A DNA stretch of 7,384 nucleotides from JAZKIX01 sp040384645 (lineage in GTDB: Bacteria > Pseudomonadota > Gammaproteobacteria > Burkholderiales > Burkholderiaceae_D), in assembly GCA_040384645.1 (NCBI GenBank), contig JAZKIX010000177.1, positions 1 through 7,384 on the forward strand. The letters run 5' to 3'. Under the pieces are notes generated by a model. That model was not told the origin of the DNA and ran no database searches. It saw only the letters and a program-made list of their open reading frames with translations. Below, piece after piece: positions 1 through 6,379 of this stretch; within the stretch, counting starts at the first letter, position 1, and every line of letters starts with the position of its first letter. Both the position numbers and the translations under genes were made by a program.

Positions 1-1625
1 TCGTATGGCAAGTAAGACTGGTCGTCGACTACACCATTGGCGAACAGTCTAATGCGGTGAAAGCGGCCTGTGACCGAATTTGCGGTAAATATATCGCCGG
101 TTTTATTGACGGCAATGCCTACCGGCCCATTCATATATTGCGTGTATGTCGAGGAATCCGTTGTTGTTAAAATCGCTAAAGTCGCTACGATTCCTGCAGG
201 TGAAATTCTTCGGATCGAGTTATTCCCGGTATCGGCCACATAGACGTAGCCTGATTGATCTACCGCCACACCTTGAGGGGCGTTAAACATGCTAACTGCC
301 GCAAGGCCGTCGACTGATCCTCCTTGTATTGCCGATGGATTGCCAGCCAGCGTGGAAACAATTCCAGCTGGACTAATTTTGCGAATCAAGTTGTTGAAAT
401 AATCTGCGACGTAAAGATTTCCAGACAGGTCGATTGCTAAATTTCGGGGACTATTAAACATGGCGGCCGGGCCAGGGCCATCAGCATAGCCAGGGTTGGG
501 TGCCGAACCTGCAATAGTTGTGACCTTTGTTGTCTGTGTCACTTTACGCACAGTGCTGGTGGCGTCGATCACAAAAAGATTGCCTCTTCCATCGATCGTC
601 ATACCGGTTGGGAAGATGAATCCTGCGTCGAGTCCGATTCCATCTATTGAAGCGCCATTTGTCCAGCGTGAGGTAACTCCGGCAAAGGTGCTTACGAGTC
701 CCGCCGATGTGATTTTGCGTACTGTTTTAGCAAACAAGTCGGTGACAAAAATTGTGCCGTTTCGATCTACTTCGATGCCATTTGTAGCGGTAAATCTTGC
801 CGCACTACCTAATCCGTCTACAACGTCGTTAGCTGCGCCTGCAAGTCCTGCCAAGGTTGTTACAACGCCATCGGAAGTAATTTTTCTGATAGTGCCGTTA
901 CCGCTATCGGCAACAAATACGGTGCCGGCATTGTCGACTGCAATACCTTGAGGGAATTGAAATCGGGCTGCATTACCGACACCATCGGCGCTGCCAACTG
1001 TGCCATCGTTTGCCCCAGCCAAAGAATTGATGACACCTGCCGGAGAGATTTTCAAAATTGCATTGCGGTCGCTCACATAAACAAAACCAGATTGATCGAG
1101 CGCGATGGCTATCGGATTTTCAAGACCGTTTGCTTTCTTTACGAATGTTGTGACTGTGCCAGACGGCGTGATTTTGCGAAGCGTTCCGTTGCCACTTTCC
1201 GCTACATAAAGTGTATCGGTACCATCGATCGCCAGACTTAATGGCCCTAGAAAGCGGGCTGATGATCCTGTTCCATCGATACTTCCGCTCTCATCAGACT
1301 TTCCAACGAAGGTTGTAACGACCCCATCAGATGATATTTTTCGTACCGCGCTAAACTCTGCGACGAAAAGGTTGCCAGCGCTGTCCACGGCAACATCGGT
1401 TGCATAGTCAAACCGCGCTGTTTTTACCGAACCGTTTAGATTGCCATAACCGCCCACTTTGCCGGCGAACACGCTTATGCCCGGTGTCGCTGCAACGCTG
1501 TTGGCAGAGGTATTGCCGTCCCCACCACAGCCGCTGATGCCAATCAGACATAGAACAATGGTCGATGCAATCGTGCGTAATTGGGACATCGGTGGCGACC
1601 GACGGCATTGAAAGTTTTGGATCAT
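1..1625 (-). CDS. NHL-repeat beta-propeller lipoprotein (partial, C-terminus off left edge)
   Basis: The minus-strand frame stays open from 1625 to the window edge, giving over 540 residues without a stop. Counting from the ATG at 1589, residues 6-20 are a hydrophobic signal segment ending in the lipobox ISGC with Cys21, so I infer a lipid-anchored envelope protein. A Gly/Asn/Ser-rich linker follows, then nine NHL-type blades at about 58-96, 111-150, 157-192, 208-248, 264-304, 322-361, 377-416, 433-472 and 487 onward. Typical blade pieces are GIAVD, GNLYVAD, IRKIS and VSTLAG, joined by DG-rich turns with ARF. NHL propellers usually bind proteins, RNA or ligands; no catalytic residues can be assigned and the substrate is unknown. 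The start is uncertain: the in-frame ATG at 1625 has a weak GGA six bases upstream, whereas the ATG at 1589 gives the more compact signal peptide but no visible ribosome site. An in-frame stop lies further upstream. The family call is firm; the function is not. Confidence 0.88.
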   Translation of the reverse strand, partial: MIQNFQCRRSPPMSQLRTIASTIVLCLIGISGCGGDGNTSANSVAATPGISVFAGKVGGYGNLNGSVKTARFDYATDVAVDSAGNLFVAEFSAVRKISSDGVVTTFVGKSDESGSIDGTGSSARFLGPLSLAIDGTDTLYVAESGNGTLRKITPSGTVTTFVKKANGLENPIAIALDQSGFVYVSDRNAILKISPAGVINSLAGANDGTVGSADGVGNAARFQFPQGIAVDNAGTVFVADSGNGTIRKITSDGVVTTLAGLAGAANDVVDGLGSAARFTATNGIEVDRNGTIFVTDLFAKTVRKITSAGLVSTFAGVTSRWTNGASIDGIGLDAGFIFPTGMTIDGRGNLFVIDATSTVRKVTQTTKVTTIAGSAPNPGYADGPGPAAMFNSPRNLAIDLSGNLYVADYFNNLIRKISPAGIVSTLAGNPSAIQGGSVDGLAAVSMFNAPQGVAVDQSGYVYVADTGNNSIRRISPAGIVATLAILTTTDSSTYTQYMNGPVGIAVNKTGDIFTANSVTGRFHRIRLFANGVVDDQSYLPY

Positions 1626-1652
1626 GTGGATTCCAGTAAAAGAGAAGTTGGG

Positions 1653-1681
1653 AATGCGTCTATCGCAAGGGATAGTGTCAA
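1653..1681 (-). promoter_or_regulatory. Possible promoter of the NHL lipoprotein gene
   Basis: A perfect -35 hexamer, TTGACA, reads on the minus strand at 1681-1676. At 17 bases spacing the -10 position (1658-1653) reads CGCATT, which is a poor match. The placement, about 28 bases before the ATG at 1625, is suitable. The weak -10 means it may need an activator or may be chance. Confidence 0.22.
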
Positions 1682-1765
1682 AATTTTAACTGTCAGCTTG
1701 ATAAATTTTGCCCGACAGTTGCAAATCCTTACGCCTCTTACAAACAACTTATTACAAGAATCGAG

Positions 1766-1792
1766 AGTGTGTAGAACGGTGCCCTACACACT
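1766..1792. repeat. 9-bp perfect inverted repeat upstream of the NHL gene
   Basis: AGTGTGTAG (1766-1774) and CTACACACT (1784-1792) are exact reverse complements around a 9-base spacer. No T-run follows on either strand, so this is not a standard intrinsic terminator. It lies in the spacer between dbpA and the NHL lipoprotein gene, about 140 bases before the latter. It could be an operator for a dimeric regulator or an mRNA hairpin. The symmetry is seen; the role is inferred. Confidence 0.5.
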
Positions 1793-1889
1793 TAACTACG
1801 GATTATTGACGGCGTGGCTATAGCACGCGGGCAATAGGATTTTAATATTACTCTCTATCGAACCCAAGAACTGTGTCGTTCAGCCCCTG

Positions 1890-3296
1890 CTACAGCGCAA
1901 TAAACCGCATCTTGAAATTGCGCCCTTTGATATTGCCGCCGTCGTTGCCGGGATCGCCCTTGCACCAGCGTTTGACCGCGCTCTCGGCGACGCGCCGGTC
2001 GAGCGCGACGTAGGTCATGAATTCGAACACGTTTATCTTGCCGACCTGTTCCTTGCTTAAGCCGGCATCGCCGGTCAAGGCGCCCAGCAAATCGCCGGGG
2101 CGCAACTTGTCTTTTTTGCCGCCCATGATGCACAGCGTCACCATCGGTGCGTAGAGCGGTGGGCCGCCGGCAGGCTCTAGCTCGTCCAAGGGCGACCAGC
2201 TGACCGGGCCGCCTTGCAAGTCTTCGATCAATTTGACCCAGCGTTTTTCATTGGGCGCGCACAGGCTGAGCGCCAGGCCGCTATCGTGACCACGGCCGGT
2301 GCGGCCAATGCGGTGGATGTGGACTTCGGTGTCTTTCGAGACGTCAACGTTGATGACTGCGCCCAAAGTCGAAATGTCGAGTCCGCGCGCGGCGACGTCG
2401 GTAGCGACCAGCACCGAGCAACTCTGGTTAGCAAATAGCACCAGGATTTCATCACGTTCGCGTTGTTCTAGCTCGCCGTACAGAGCCAGCGCGCTGAAAC
2501 CTTGTTCGCGTAATTCGGCTGCCAGTTCGCGACAGTGGATTTTGGTGTTGCAAAATGCCAGAGTCGAAACTGGTTTGAAGTGATGCAAGAGTTGCGCGAC
2601 GGCGGCGTTGCGGCCTTCGTAGCTGACTTCATAGAAACGTTGTTCGATGCGGCTGGCGTCGTGTTGCGATTCGACTTTGACTTCGGCTGGCTGACGCAGG
2701 AATTCGGCACTGGCTTTGCGGATATCGTCGGGGTAGGTAGCCGAGAATAGCAAGGTCTGGCGCCACGCCGGGCAGGCACTGACGATGCCCGATATTTCTT
2801 CATAAAAGCCCATGTCGGTCATGCGGTCGGCTTCGTCCAGCACTAGGGTTTGCACGGTCGACAGATCGATACTGGCACGGCCGATGTGGTCGCGAATCCG
2901 GCCGGGGGTACCGACAATGATGTGGGCGCCATGTTCCAGCGACGCGATTTGCGGGCGCATCGGCGCACCGCCGCAGAGTGTGAGGACTTTGATGTTGTCG
3001 GCAAAGCGCGCCAGCCGGCGTAGTTCGTTGCCAACTTGATCGGCCAGTTCACGCGTAGGGCAGAGTACTAACGCTTGAATTGCAAAATAACTGGGGTTGA
3101 GCTTATGCAAGATACCGATGCCAAATGCTGCTGTCTTGCCGCTACCGGTCTTGGCCTGCGCAATCAAATCACGTTGTTCCAGAATCAGCGGCAGGCTTTG
3201 CGCCTGGATCGTGGTCATCTCGTGATAGCCGAGCTGGTCGAGATTGCTGAGGAAATTGGGCGACAGCGGCAGGCTGGCAAAAGAGTTCGGATTCAC
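1890..3296 (-). CDS. dbpA: ATP-dependent RNA helicase DbpA (DEAD-box)
   Basis: This is a complete 468-residue DEAD-box helicase. DbpA is known to be activated by hairpin 92 of 23S rRNA and to act in late 50S subunit assembly in the cytoplasm. Visible motifs are the Q-motif glutamine (Q31), Walker A AKTGSGKT (48-55), PTREL (80-84), TPGR (130-133), DEAD (154-157), SAT (185-187), ARGLD (303-307) and HRIGRTGR (328-335). The last 80 or so residues, with GGKKDKLRPGDLLGALTG (392-409), are the DbpA-type RNA-binding domain that separates it from RhlE, RhlB, SrmB and DeaD. Length is close to the E. coli protein. The start codon is GTG at 3296. It is the first usable start after an in-frame TAG about 13 codons upstream, and it leaves an N-terminus aligned with known DbpA. 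No clear Shine-Dalgarno precedes it. By eye this gene is richer in GC than the flanking genes. Confidence 0.95.
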   Translation of the reverse strand: MNPNSFASLPLSPNFLSNLDQLGYHEMTTIQAQSLPLILEQRDLIAQAKTGSGKTAAFGIGILHKLNPSYFAIQALVLCPTRELADQVGNELRRLARFADNIKVLTLCGGAPMRPQIASLEHGAHIIVGTPGRIRDHIGRASIDLSTVQTLVLDEADRMTDMGFYEEISGIVSACPAWRQTLLFSATYPDDIRKASAEFLRQPAEVKVESQHDASRIEQRFYEVSYEGRNAAVAQLLHHFKPVSTLAFCNTKIHCRELAAELREQGFSALALYGELEQRERDEILVLFANQSCSVLVATDVAARGLDISTLGAVINVDVSKDTEVHIHRIGRTGRGHDSGLALSLCAPNEKRWVKLIEDLQGGPVSWSPLDELEPAGGPPLYAPMVTLCIMGGKKDKLRPGDLLGALTGDAGLSKEQVGKINVFEFMTYVALDRRVAESAVKRWCKGDPGNDGGNIKGRNFKMRFIAL

Positions 3297-3400
3297 GATG
3301 AAGTTGGCCAGCAGAAAGAGGGGGAGTGCAGTCTAACAGGTGGACTCGGTTGTAGCCATAATTGTCAGTGTATTGCGCTTGATATGGCAAGTTATCGGGG

Positions 3401-3475
3401 GGTATATGGCATTTTATACCACTATCCGCAGGTATTTATTGGGCTTGAATTAATACACCCAGGGGTATTAATTGG
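3401..3475. repeat. Cluster of GGTATTWATTGG-like direct and inverted repeats
   Basis: GGTATTTATTGG (3431-3442) and GGTATTAATTGG (3464-3475) differ at one of 12 bases and start 33 bases apart, about three helical turns. The second copy is also the right arm of a perfect 9-bp inverted repeat: AATTAATAC (3448-3456) and GTATTAATT (3465-3473) around 8 bases. A further inverted repeat, GGTATA (3401-3406) with TATACC (3415-3420), also has an 8-base spacer. The arrangement resembles a multi-site operator in the divergent promoter region. The repeats are seen; regulator binding is inferred. Confidence 0.5.
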
Positions 3476-3616
3476 TCAATTTGTAGCATTTGAGATAGCT
3501 ATTTTTGCCTGAACCATTCACGTGCAATGAAAGTCTTAGCGAAGCGAACGCTCGTTAAAGATCATGTTTGACGATGGTTTTAAAGTCAGTTTTTTCTTCA
3601 ATCTGTTTTTAATGAA

Positions 3617-3621
3617 AAGGA
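3617..3621 (+). promoter_or_regulatory. Ribosome binding site of the small hydrophilic gene
   Basis: AAGGA ends seven bases before the ATG at 3629. It is the best Shine-Dalgarno match among the protein genes of this window. It is the main reason to accept this short reading frame over overlapping frames on both strands. Confidence 0.65.
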
Positions 3622-3628
3622 TGTTGCC

Positions 3629-3892
3629 ATGAACCAACCCAGACATTTGATGCAGGAATCCGATATCGGTAGCGAAGACCCGCCGGATGAGACGATTGAA
3701 ACGGCGCCGAATATTCCCCAAAAACAAGTGCCCAACAAGACAGAAAAACCTTCGGCAGAGACAGTCACGCAGCGCCGGCAAAGCGCAGAAAAAACAGAAA
3801 AACAGGCTGCGGCCGATGCTCAGTCCGCCAAGTCATCGGCGCCTGTCACGAAAGACAGGGCGCGTGATGTTAAAGGAGTGATGGACGATTAG
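3629..3892 (+). CDS. Small hydrophilic, probably disordered hypothetical protein
   Basis: This 87-residue protein was not recognised as a member of any family. It has no Phe, Tyr, Trp or Cys and no hydrophobic stretch, so it is neither a membrane nor a secreted protein by sequence. The N-terminal third is acidic and proline-containing (SEDPPDETIE near 15-24). The middle and C-terminal part is rich in Lys, Gln, Ala, Ser and Thr and ends in an acidic DD. This composition suggests an intrinsically disordered chain. Support for reality is the well-placed AAGGA site and the lack of a better gene on either strand. It is transcribed divergently from dbpA and converges on the MATE gene with 53 bases between the stops; no clear terminator is visible there. 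Overlapping alternative frames at 3536-3781 (minus) and 3687-3881 (plus) look like shadows. Confidence 0.65.
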   Translation: MNQPRHLMQESDIGSEDPPDETIETAPNIPQKQVPNKTEKPSAETVTQRRQSAEKTEKQAAADAQSAKSSAPVTKDRARDVKGVMDD

Positions 3893-3945
3893 CGTCAATC
3901 GACAATGTAGGGCAATTCACTTTTTTGAAGCGGCAGTTAAAGCAA

Positions 3946-5328
3946 TTAGGCGCCCGATAGTGCCATCGGTGCAGTGAGCGGGCGCTTGATCCAACGTCCG
4001 CTACGCACGCGCCACCGATAGATGAAAACTTTTACCGCTTCTTCCATCATCATGATTGCCACTACCCAAGGCAATGATAGCTTTAGTACAAATACCGCCA
4101 ACGCCACCAATGGCACATTCAACAGCCACATCGACCCAACCGAAGTAAGCATGAGCCAGCGGATATCGCCACCGCTGCGCAAAATGCCGAGACTGACCAT
4201 CATATTGTGGGTTCGCACACCGACCGCAAGGCAGAGTACGGTCAGGCTATCGAGCGCTATATCGTGTAGCGCCGGATCAATCGGCCCAAGTAGCCAGCCC
4301 TGATGCCGCAGGAACTGGACGATGAGCGCTGCAACCAAGCCGAAGCCCAACGCCACGCGCGGCACGATGCGACGCATGCGTTTGGCAGAATGGAATGCAT
4401 CATCAAAGGCTTCACGGCCGATTGCGTGACCGAGCAAGATGCCGCTGGCTACGCCACAACCGATAAAGACGCTAATCATCAAGCCATCGACTGGCGTAAT
4501 CAGATTAAATGCAGCCAGCGAATTTTTTCCCATGCGGCTGATGATGACGCTACAGACAAACAAACCGCCGGCCCAGAAAATTTCCTTGAATACCAAGGGC
4601 AGGGTGCTGTGTAAAACCAGACGGGTTTCGGCCCGATTTACTTTGGTTGGCCGTGAGGGCTTCAATACTATCAAGATCCAGCCGATTTCAAGAATGCGGG
4701 CAATTGTAGTAGCAATCGCCGCCGCCGCCACTCCGTAACCGGGGAAACCGAAGTTGCCAGTAATAAAGAGGTAATTCAAGAGTGTATTGACGCCAAGGGC
4801 AAATAGACCTGCCCACATCGGCGTGCGCGTATTGCCACTGCTACGCAAGGTCGATCCGAGGGTCATCGATATCGCAGTCAAAGGCCCATAAGCAAAAATC
4901 CAGAATAAAAATGTGGACGCCTCGTGCGCCACATCGGCATCCGGCGTCAGCCAAAGCGATAACGGTTGTGCAGCAAAAAGTGAAACTGCCGTTAGTGGGA
5001 GCGTTACCAATAGTGCTAAAACAAGGGCTATGCTGACTGGCCCAGTCACTTCTTCCCGGCGTCCGGCGCCGCAATATTGGGCGACCAATACGCCAACACC
5101 GCTGGCGATGCCAGCGACGATCATAGTGGCGACAAACAATAGCCGATTGACCAAGCCAACCCCGCCCAATGCAGCCGGACCAAGCGCGCTGACCATCAAG
5201 GTATCGACAACGCTTAATAGCGATGCCAGCACTGATTGCACCGCGACCGGGCCGCCCAGCGTCCACACGGCCAGCAGGGTGCTCTTATTGTCTTGGGGAA
5301 GTCGGTGTAATGGAGAATTGAGTGTCAT
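3946..5328 (-). CDS. MATE family multidrug/toxic compound efflux transporter
   Basis: This 460-residue inner-membrane protein has the length and roughly twelve hydrophobic segments of a MATE exporter. Such proteins expel cationic drugs or metabolites using a Na+ or H+ gradient. Two homologous halves are visible. The first helix carries an acidic Asp42 in SVVDTLMVSALG. The N-terminal bundle holds RSSGNTRTP (162-170), a typical MATE loop motif. The second half begins near 240 with PLVFKEIFWAG (Glu249) and has the counterpart LRSGGDIR (383-390). The C-terminal MEEAVKVFIYRWRVRSGRW (428-446) is also characteristic. The ATG at 5328 is preferred; a TTG three codons upstream at 5337 is possible, and neither has a clear ribosome site. 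It lies 133 bases downstream of the Nudix gene on the same strand and may be co-transcribed. Substrate and subfamily (NorM-like or DinF-like) cannot be decided here. Confidence 0.92.
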   Translation of the reverse strand: MTLNSPLHRLPQDNKSTLLAVWTLGGPVAVQSVLASLLSVVDTLMVSALGPAALGGVGLVNRLLFVATMIVAGIASGVGVLVAQYCGAGRREEVTGPVSIALVLALLVTLPLTAVSLFAAQPLSLWLTPDADVAHEASTFLFWIFAYGPLTAISMTLGSTLRSSGNTRTPMWAGLFALGVNTLLNYLFITGNFGFPGYGVAAAAIATTIARILEIGWILIVLKPSRPTKVNRAETRLVLHSTLPLVFKEIFWAGGLFVCSVIISRMGKNSLAAFNLITPVDGLMISVFIGCGVASGILLGHAIGREAFDDAFHSAKRMRRIVPRVALGFGLVAALIVQFLRHQGWLLGPIDPALHDIALDSLTVLCLAVGVRTHNMMVSLGILRSGGDIRWLMLTSVGSMWLLNVPLVALAVFVLKLSLPWVVAIMMMEEAVKVFIYRWRVRSGRWIKRPLTAPMALSGA

Positions 5329-5438
5329 GGAAATCAACCGGACATAAGCCCGTTATGCAGGGAGATTGGCTTACGTTTCATCTACAGACATTGGCAATTT
5401 GACTGCGAGGATATGCGCCTGATATCTGTTTTGGGATG

Positions 5439-5461
5439 AAGCCAGATCTTATAAAGCCAGA
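5439..5461. repeat. Short direct repeat after the Nudix gene
   Basis: AAGCCAGA occurs at 5439-5446 and again at 5454-5461, separated by seven bases, directly adjoining the stop codon of the Nudix gene. It is too short to assign a function and may be chance. It is not a terminator, as it has no inverted symmetry or T-run. Confidence 0.3.
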
Positions 5462-6034
5462 TTATCGGCTTTGCAGCATGGGTTTCATTATGTCATGTGC
5501 ATGAAAAGCATAAGTGCCGCCCTCTTTCACCTTGCGGTAATCGGCGAAGAAAAATTTGAGCGTATGTGCCACCGTTGGAAATGCGATTTCATCCCAGGGA
5601 ATATCAGCCTCGCGGAACATTTTGACTTCGAGGCTTTCGATACCCGCCTGATAGTCCAGATCTAACAAGGTAGCCCGGTAAAACATGTGAACTTGGTGCA
5701 CATGCGGCACATTTAACAATGAAAAAAGTTCGTGCAGAGCGATATTGGCGCCTGCTTCCTCCACCGTTTCGCGCACGGCAGCACCAGCAGTGGTTTCACT
5801 GTTTTCCATAAATCCGGCCGGTAAAGTCCAGTAGCCATGACGTGGTTCGATTGCGCGTTTGCACAGCAAGACTTGCACGTCACCATCTTTTTCCCACACT
5901 GGTATCGACCCAATTATCATTCTTGGGTTCTGATAATGGATCGTGCCGCAATTGCTGCAAACATAACGCGGACGGTTATCGTCTTGTGGAACGATGAATG
6001 ACACTGGATGGGCACATGCAGAGCAAAATTTCAT
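5462..6034 (-). CDS. Nudix hydrolase with N-terminal zinc ribbon
   Basis: This complete 190-residue cytoplasmic enzyme is predicted to hydrolyse a nucleoside diphosphate linked to another moiety, such as ADP-ribose, NADH or a related dinucleotide. The N-terminus has a four-cysteine zinc ribbon: C4-x2-C7 and C26-x2-C29, followed by GTIHYQNPR. The Nudix box fits GX5EX7REUXEEXGU: G74, E80, R88, E89, E92, E93 and G95, with E89, E92 and E93 as metal ligands by family rule. The GYWTLPAGF segment just before and into the box is typical of this group, which is often labelled ADP-ribose pyrophosphatase or NUDIX hydrolase without proven substrate. It is shorter than NudC and lacks a separate large N-terminal domain, so I do not call it nudC. 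The ATG at 6034 puts CSAC at residues 4-7, as expected; no strong ribosome site is visible. Confidence 0.92.
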   Translation of the reverse strand: MKFCSACAHPVSFIVPQDDNRPRYVCSNCGTIHYQNPRMIIGSIPVWEKDGDVQVLLCKRAIEPRHGYWTLPAGFMENSETTAGAAVRETVEEAGANIALHELFSLLNVPHVHQVHMFYRATLLDLDYQAGIESLEVKMFREADIPWDEIAFPTVAHTLKFFFADYRKVKEGGTYAFHAHDIMKPMLQSR

Positions 6035-6076
6035 TGAGAGCCAAGTAAATAACTAAAGTGAGGAAATGAGTAGAAC

Positions 6077-6096
6077 CGCGAGGCTTATTCGCGAGG
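6077..6096. repeat. CGCGAGG direct repeat with small hairpin in the Nudix upstream region
   Basis: CGCGAGG occurs at 6077-6083 and 6090-6096. Part of it can also pair as a 5-bp hairpin, CGCGA (6077-6081) with TCGCG (6089-6093). It lies 43-62 bases upstream of the Nudix start and so may sit in its 5' leader. It could equally be chance. Confidence 0.3.
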
Positions 6097-6104
6097 AGTA
6101 TTTT

Positions 6105-6110
6105 ATTTTA
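6105..6110 (-). promoter_or_regulatory. Possible -10 box for the Nudix gene
   Basis: The minus strand reads TAAAAT here, five of six bases of the TATAAT consensus, about 70 bases before the Nudix ATG. No good -35 hexamer is found at 16-18 bases upstream, so the assignment is weak. Confidence 0.2.
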
Positions 6111-6175
6111 GCCTGACCGAGCGCTAAGTAATGCAGACGATTTCGCGCAATAGCCAAGCGTAAAGCCGATTGTAG

Positions 6176-6204
6176 TTGCTAAATTGTGCGTTGCACTGTA
6201 TGAT
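6176..6204 (+). promoter_or_regulatory. Sigma-70-type promoter of the initiator tRNA
   Basis: The -35 TTGCTA (6176-6181, four of six consensus bases) and -10 TATGAT (6199-6204, five of six) are separated by exactly 17 bases. The predicted transcription start near 6211 leaves a short leader of about seven bases before the mature tRNA 5' end, as is normal for tRNA operons. Confidence 0.7.
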
Positions 6205-6217
6205 TCTTCACATCAGA

Positions 6218-6294
6218 CGCGGGGTGGAGCAGTCTGGCAGCTCGTCGGGCTCATAACCCGAAGGTCACAGGTTCAAATCCTGTCCCCGCAACCA
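6218..6294 (+). tRNA. Initiator tRNA-fMet (anticodon CAT)
   Basis: This 77-base tRNA folds completely. The acceptor arms are CGCGGGG and CCCCGCA, with the first-pair C-A mismatch that marks initiator tRNAs. The D stem is GAGC/GCTC. The anticodon stem is TCGGG/CCCGA with three consecutive G-C pairs, the other initiator hallmark. The anticodon CAT is at 6252-6254. The T arm is ACAGG-TTCAAAT-CCTGT, and the discriminator A is followed by an encoded CCA (6292-6294). It starts translation with formyl-methionine. It is a single-gene transcription unit, with its own promoter upstream and an intrinsic terminator downstream. Confidence 0.98.
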
Positions 6295-6314
6295 GACATC
6301 GTAGCAACAAAATT

Positions 6315-6346
6315 AAAGCCCTTTGCGATTCGCAAAGGGCTTTTTT
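6315..6346 (+). terminator. Intrinsic terminator of the tRNA-fMet transcript
   Basis: AAGCCCTTTGCG (6316-6327) pairs perfectly with CGCAAAGGGCTT (6331-6342) around a 3-base loop. The stem extends to 13 pairs and runs directly into six T residues (6341-6346). It begins about 20 bases after the tRNA CCA end. The minus-strand exit side also has a T-rich stretch, so it could act in reverse as a backup for the convergent ABC gene. Confidence 0.92.
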
Positions 6347-6379
6347 GTTTGCCATGTCCATTTAAACCTTTATGAAGGT

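Larger units (their letters stand above)
3297..3628. other. 332-base divergent intergenic region
   Basis: This spacer separates dbpA (leftward) from the small hydrophilic gene (rightward), so it should hold promoters for both. It is AT-rich in the middle and contains the repeat cluster at 3401-3475. On the plus strand TTGACG at 3568-3573 resembles a -35 box, but no good -10 follows at normal spacing. On the minus strand a TATAAAAT stretch near 3412-3419 resembles a -10, without a convincing -35. No RNA gene or protein-coding sequence is supported here. Confidence 0.6.

Noticed and set aside
496..1241. Plus-strand open frames at 496-951 and 948-1241
   Set aside because: They are antisense to the NHL gene, whose repeated blades create long open antisense frames. 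The translations show no domain and no ribosome site.
1812..1828. Hairpin GCGTG/CACGC downstream of dbpA, considered as its terminator
   Set aside because: The stem is only about five pairs, it lies about 60 bases after the stop, and no T-run follows on the minus strand.
3075..3512. Plus-strand 145-residue open frame
   Set aside because: Its first half is antisense to the conserved N-terminal helicase motifs of dbpA and the rest is intergenic. The protein has no recognisable domain.
3612..3632. Six-codon upstream frame whose TGA overlaps the ATG of the small gene
   Set aside because: The overlap suggests translational coupling, but the mini-frame has no ribosome site and starts inside the region that holds the ribosome site of the main gene. 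Chance is likelier.
3893..3945. Terminator between the convergent small gene and the MATE gene
   Set aside because: There is a run of six T residues near 3921, but no stable inverted repeat precedes it on either strand.
4841..5347. Alternative frames over the MATE gene at 4841-5266 (minus) and 4913-5347 (plus)
   Set aside because: Both overlap the conserved N-terminal bundle of the MATE protein in other frames and lack family features.
6218..6346. Attachment site or integrated element at the tRNA 3' end
   Set aside because: No repeat of the tRNA 3' end and no integrase gene is visible; the sequence passes straight into a terminator.
6184..6375. Plus-strand 63-residue open frame
   Set aside because: It runs through the tRNA and its terminator, so the RNA features explain the sequence.
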